Part shown: piece after piece, positions 63,169-64,000 of the stretch
Numbering within the stretch: the first letter of the stretch is position 1
Layout: every line of letters begins with the position of its first letter
Origin: Serinicoccus kebangsaanensis
Lineage (GTDB): Bacteria; Actinomycetota; Actinomycetes; Actinomycetales; Dermatophilaceae
Assembly: GCF_008919445.1 (NCBI RefSeq)
Contig: NZ_VSLG01000005.1
Coordinates: 111,646 to 175,645 of the forward strand
DNA length: 64,000 bases
Direction: 5' to 3'
The notes under the pieces: model-generated
What the model saw: the letters and a program-made list of their open reading frames with translations, nothing else
What the model was told of the DNA's origin: nothing
Database searches by the model: none
Made by a program: the position numbers and the translations under genes

Positions 63169-63923
63169 CACGATGTTCCTCCCGCCAGCGCCGCGGCGAT
63201 GCGTCGCAGCTCGGGCACCACCTGCTGCGCCCGCTCCCGGGTCATCCGCTCCGTCGGGCCGCTCACCGACATCGCCACCTCGAGCCCCGCCACCTGCACC
63301 GGGACGGCCACGCAGCGCACCCCCAGCTCCTGCTCCTCGTCGTCGAGGGCGAACCCCTGCCTCCGCACCTGCTCCAGCTCCTCCACGAGGCGCGCGACGT
63401 CGGTGACGGTATGCGGGGTGCGCGGCTCCAACGGCGCGTCGCCGAGCAGCTCGGCCCAGGCGGCGCGGGGCCGGGTCGCGAGCGCCACCTTGCCGACGGC
63501 GGTGGAGTGCAGCGGCACCCGCCGGCCGACCTCGGCGAAGATGCGCAGGGTGTGCGGCGAGGGGGCCTGGGCGACGTAGACCATCACCCGTCCCTCGAGC
63601 AGGGCCAGGTTCGCCGTCTCCCCGGTCGCCGCCACCGCCTCCCGCAGCGCCGGCGCCGCAGAGGCTCCGAGCGTGCGGTAGGAGGCGTCCCCGACGCGCA
63701 TCGCGGCGGGACCCACGGCATACCTCCGGTCCGTGTCCTGCCGCACCCAGCCACGGGCGACGAGGCCCGAGACCAGCCGGTGCGCGGTGCCCTGGGCCAG
63801 ACCCAGCTCGCGGGCGATCTCGGTGACCCCGATCGGCGCGGGGGCGGCCGCCAGCAGCTCCACGATGTCGAGCGCGCGGTCGACCGACTGCACGCCACGG
63901 GGTCTGTCCTCGCGCTGGCCCAT
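63168..63923 (-). CDS. IclR family transcriptional regulator
   Basis: 251 residues from ATG 63923 with AGGAG upstream. The winged helix-turn-helix (DIVELLAAAPAPIGVTEIARELGLAQGTAHRLVSGLVARGWV) is followed by the IclR effector domain (TANLALLEGRVMVYVAQAPS, VPLHSTAVGKVALAT, LGVRCVAVPVQV). IclR proteins control catabolic or efflux genes; the target gene probably lies outside the window to the right. It overlaps the PemK-like gene by one to four bases. Confidence 0.92.
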   Translation of the reverse strand: MGQREDRPRGVQSVDRALDIVELLAAAPAPIGVTEIARELGLAQGTAHRLVSGLVARGWVRQDTDRRYAVGPAAMRVGDASYRTLGASAAPALREAVAATGETANLALLEGRVMVYVAQAPSPHTLRIFAEVGRRVPLHSTAVGKVALATRPRAAWAELLGDAPLEPRTPHTVTDVARLVEELEQVRRQGFALDDEEQELGVRCVAVPVQVAGLEVAMSVSGPTERMTRERAQQVVPELRRIAAALAGGTS

Positions 63924-64000
63924 GCGTTTCTCCTATGTCAAGCCGCGGCTGGTTGGCGCATCGGCTGGACGGTGTTGTGGTGATGGGCGTCGGTGGTGAG
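63924..64000. other. unassigned right edge
   Basis: 77 bases upstream of the IclR gene. Only the regulator's AGGAG ribosome-binding site is clear. The sequence TATGTCAAGCCGCGGCTGG and the following stretch are not recognised; a divergent gene or an element end may begin here. Confidence 0.3.

Noticed and set aside
62665..63923. Type II toxin-antitoxin pair
   Set aside because: The partner gene is a full-length IclR regulator, not a small antitoxin; only the PemK-like fold is claimed.

Overview
This is a 64 kb stretch of a very GC-rich chromosome (roughly 70% or more G+C by eye) from an actinobacterium. The evidence is strong third-position G/C bias, many GTG starts, TANNNT -10 boxes sitting 6-8 nt in front of start codons (leaderless genes), and core gene orders typical of Actinobacteria: dxr/site-2 protease/ispG, rimP-nusA-ylxR-infB-rbfA-truB-ribF, rne-rplU-rpmA-obgE-proB-proA-nadD-rsfS. 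The combination suggests Micrococcales, perhaps the Intrasporangiaceae/Ornithinimicrobiaceae group; that placement is inference. Almost all of the window is ordinary chromosomal backbone. No complete phage, insertion sequence, CRISPR array or rRNA was found.

Layout. 1-4.5 kb: the 3' end of an acyl-CoA synthetase; a three-gene module resembling an orphan type VII (ESX/WXG100) substrate set, whose small first gene appears frameshifted; and a ThrE-type exporter. 4.5-8.3 kb: MEP isoprenoid genes dxr and ispG around a membrane site-2 protease. 8.3-10.6 kb: a cupin-GNAT fusion, a P-loop nucleoside-kinase-like protein and an SRPBCC protein, followed by a 32-bp tandem repeat and a long hairpin. 10.6-13.1 kb (minus strand): a polar amino-acid ABC transporter. 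13.1-17.3 kb (minus): the glycerol operon glpD-glpF-glpK. 17.4-24.5 kb: a GNAT protein, an S9 peptidase, a cysteine-desulfurase-like protein, proS and a TSUP permease. 24.5-28.8 kb (minus): a thioredoxin-domain protein, a lipoprotein-type LCP protein and a CapA lipoprotein.

28.9-38.4 kb: a DUF4439-like lipoprotein, then the translation/ribosome-maturation cluster rimP-nusA-ylxR-infB-rbfA-truB-ribF and a rodA/ftsW gene. 38.4-40.3 kb: a long-chain acyl-CoA ligase. 40.3-47.6 kb: a polyol (mannitol/xylulose type) locus in which a binding protein, two permeases, a polyol dehydrogenase and a xylulokinase are overlapping minus-strand genes controlled by a divergent SorC/DeoR-type regulator. 47.6-51.2 kb: an MFS protein, serA and serC. 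51.2-61.4 kb: rne, rplU, rpmA, obgE, proB, proA, a small membrane protein, nadD, rsfS, a histidine phosphatase and tRNA-Ala(GGC). 61.4-64 kb: an MFS transporter, a PemK/MazF-like protein and an IclR regulator.

The most unusual signals are not protein genes. (1) The 7-mer GTATGCC/GGCATAC occurs about 43 times, nearly equally on both strands and in all codon phases, and forces rare ATA isoleucine codons; about 6 would be expected by base composition. (2) Three unrelated 24-29 bp intergenic hairpins share one design: a nearly perfect stem, an 8-10 nt loop, exactly one same-base mismatch and about 50-55% GC. (3) A 32-bp array of 5.7 units starts on the stop codon of a gene. (4) The WXG100-like module at the left end.
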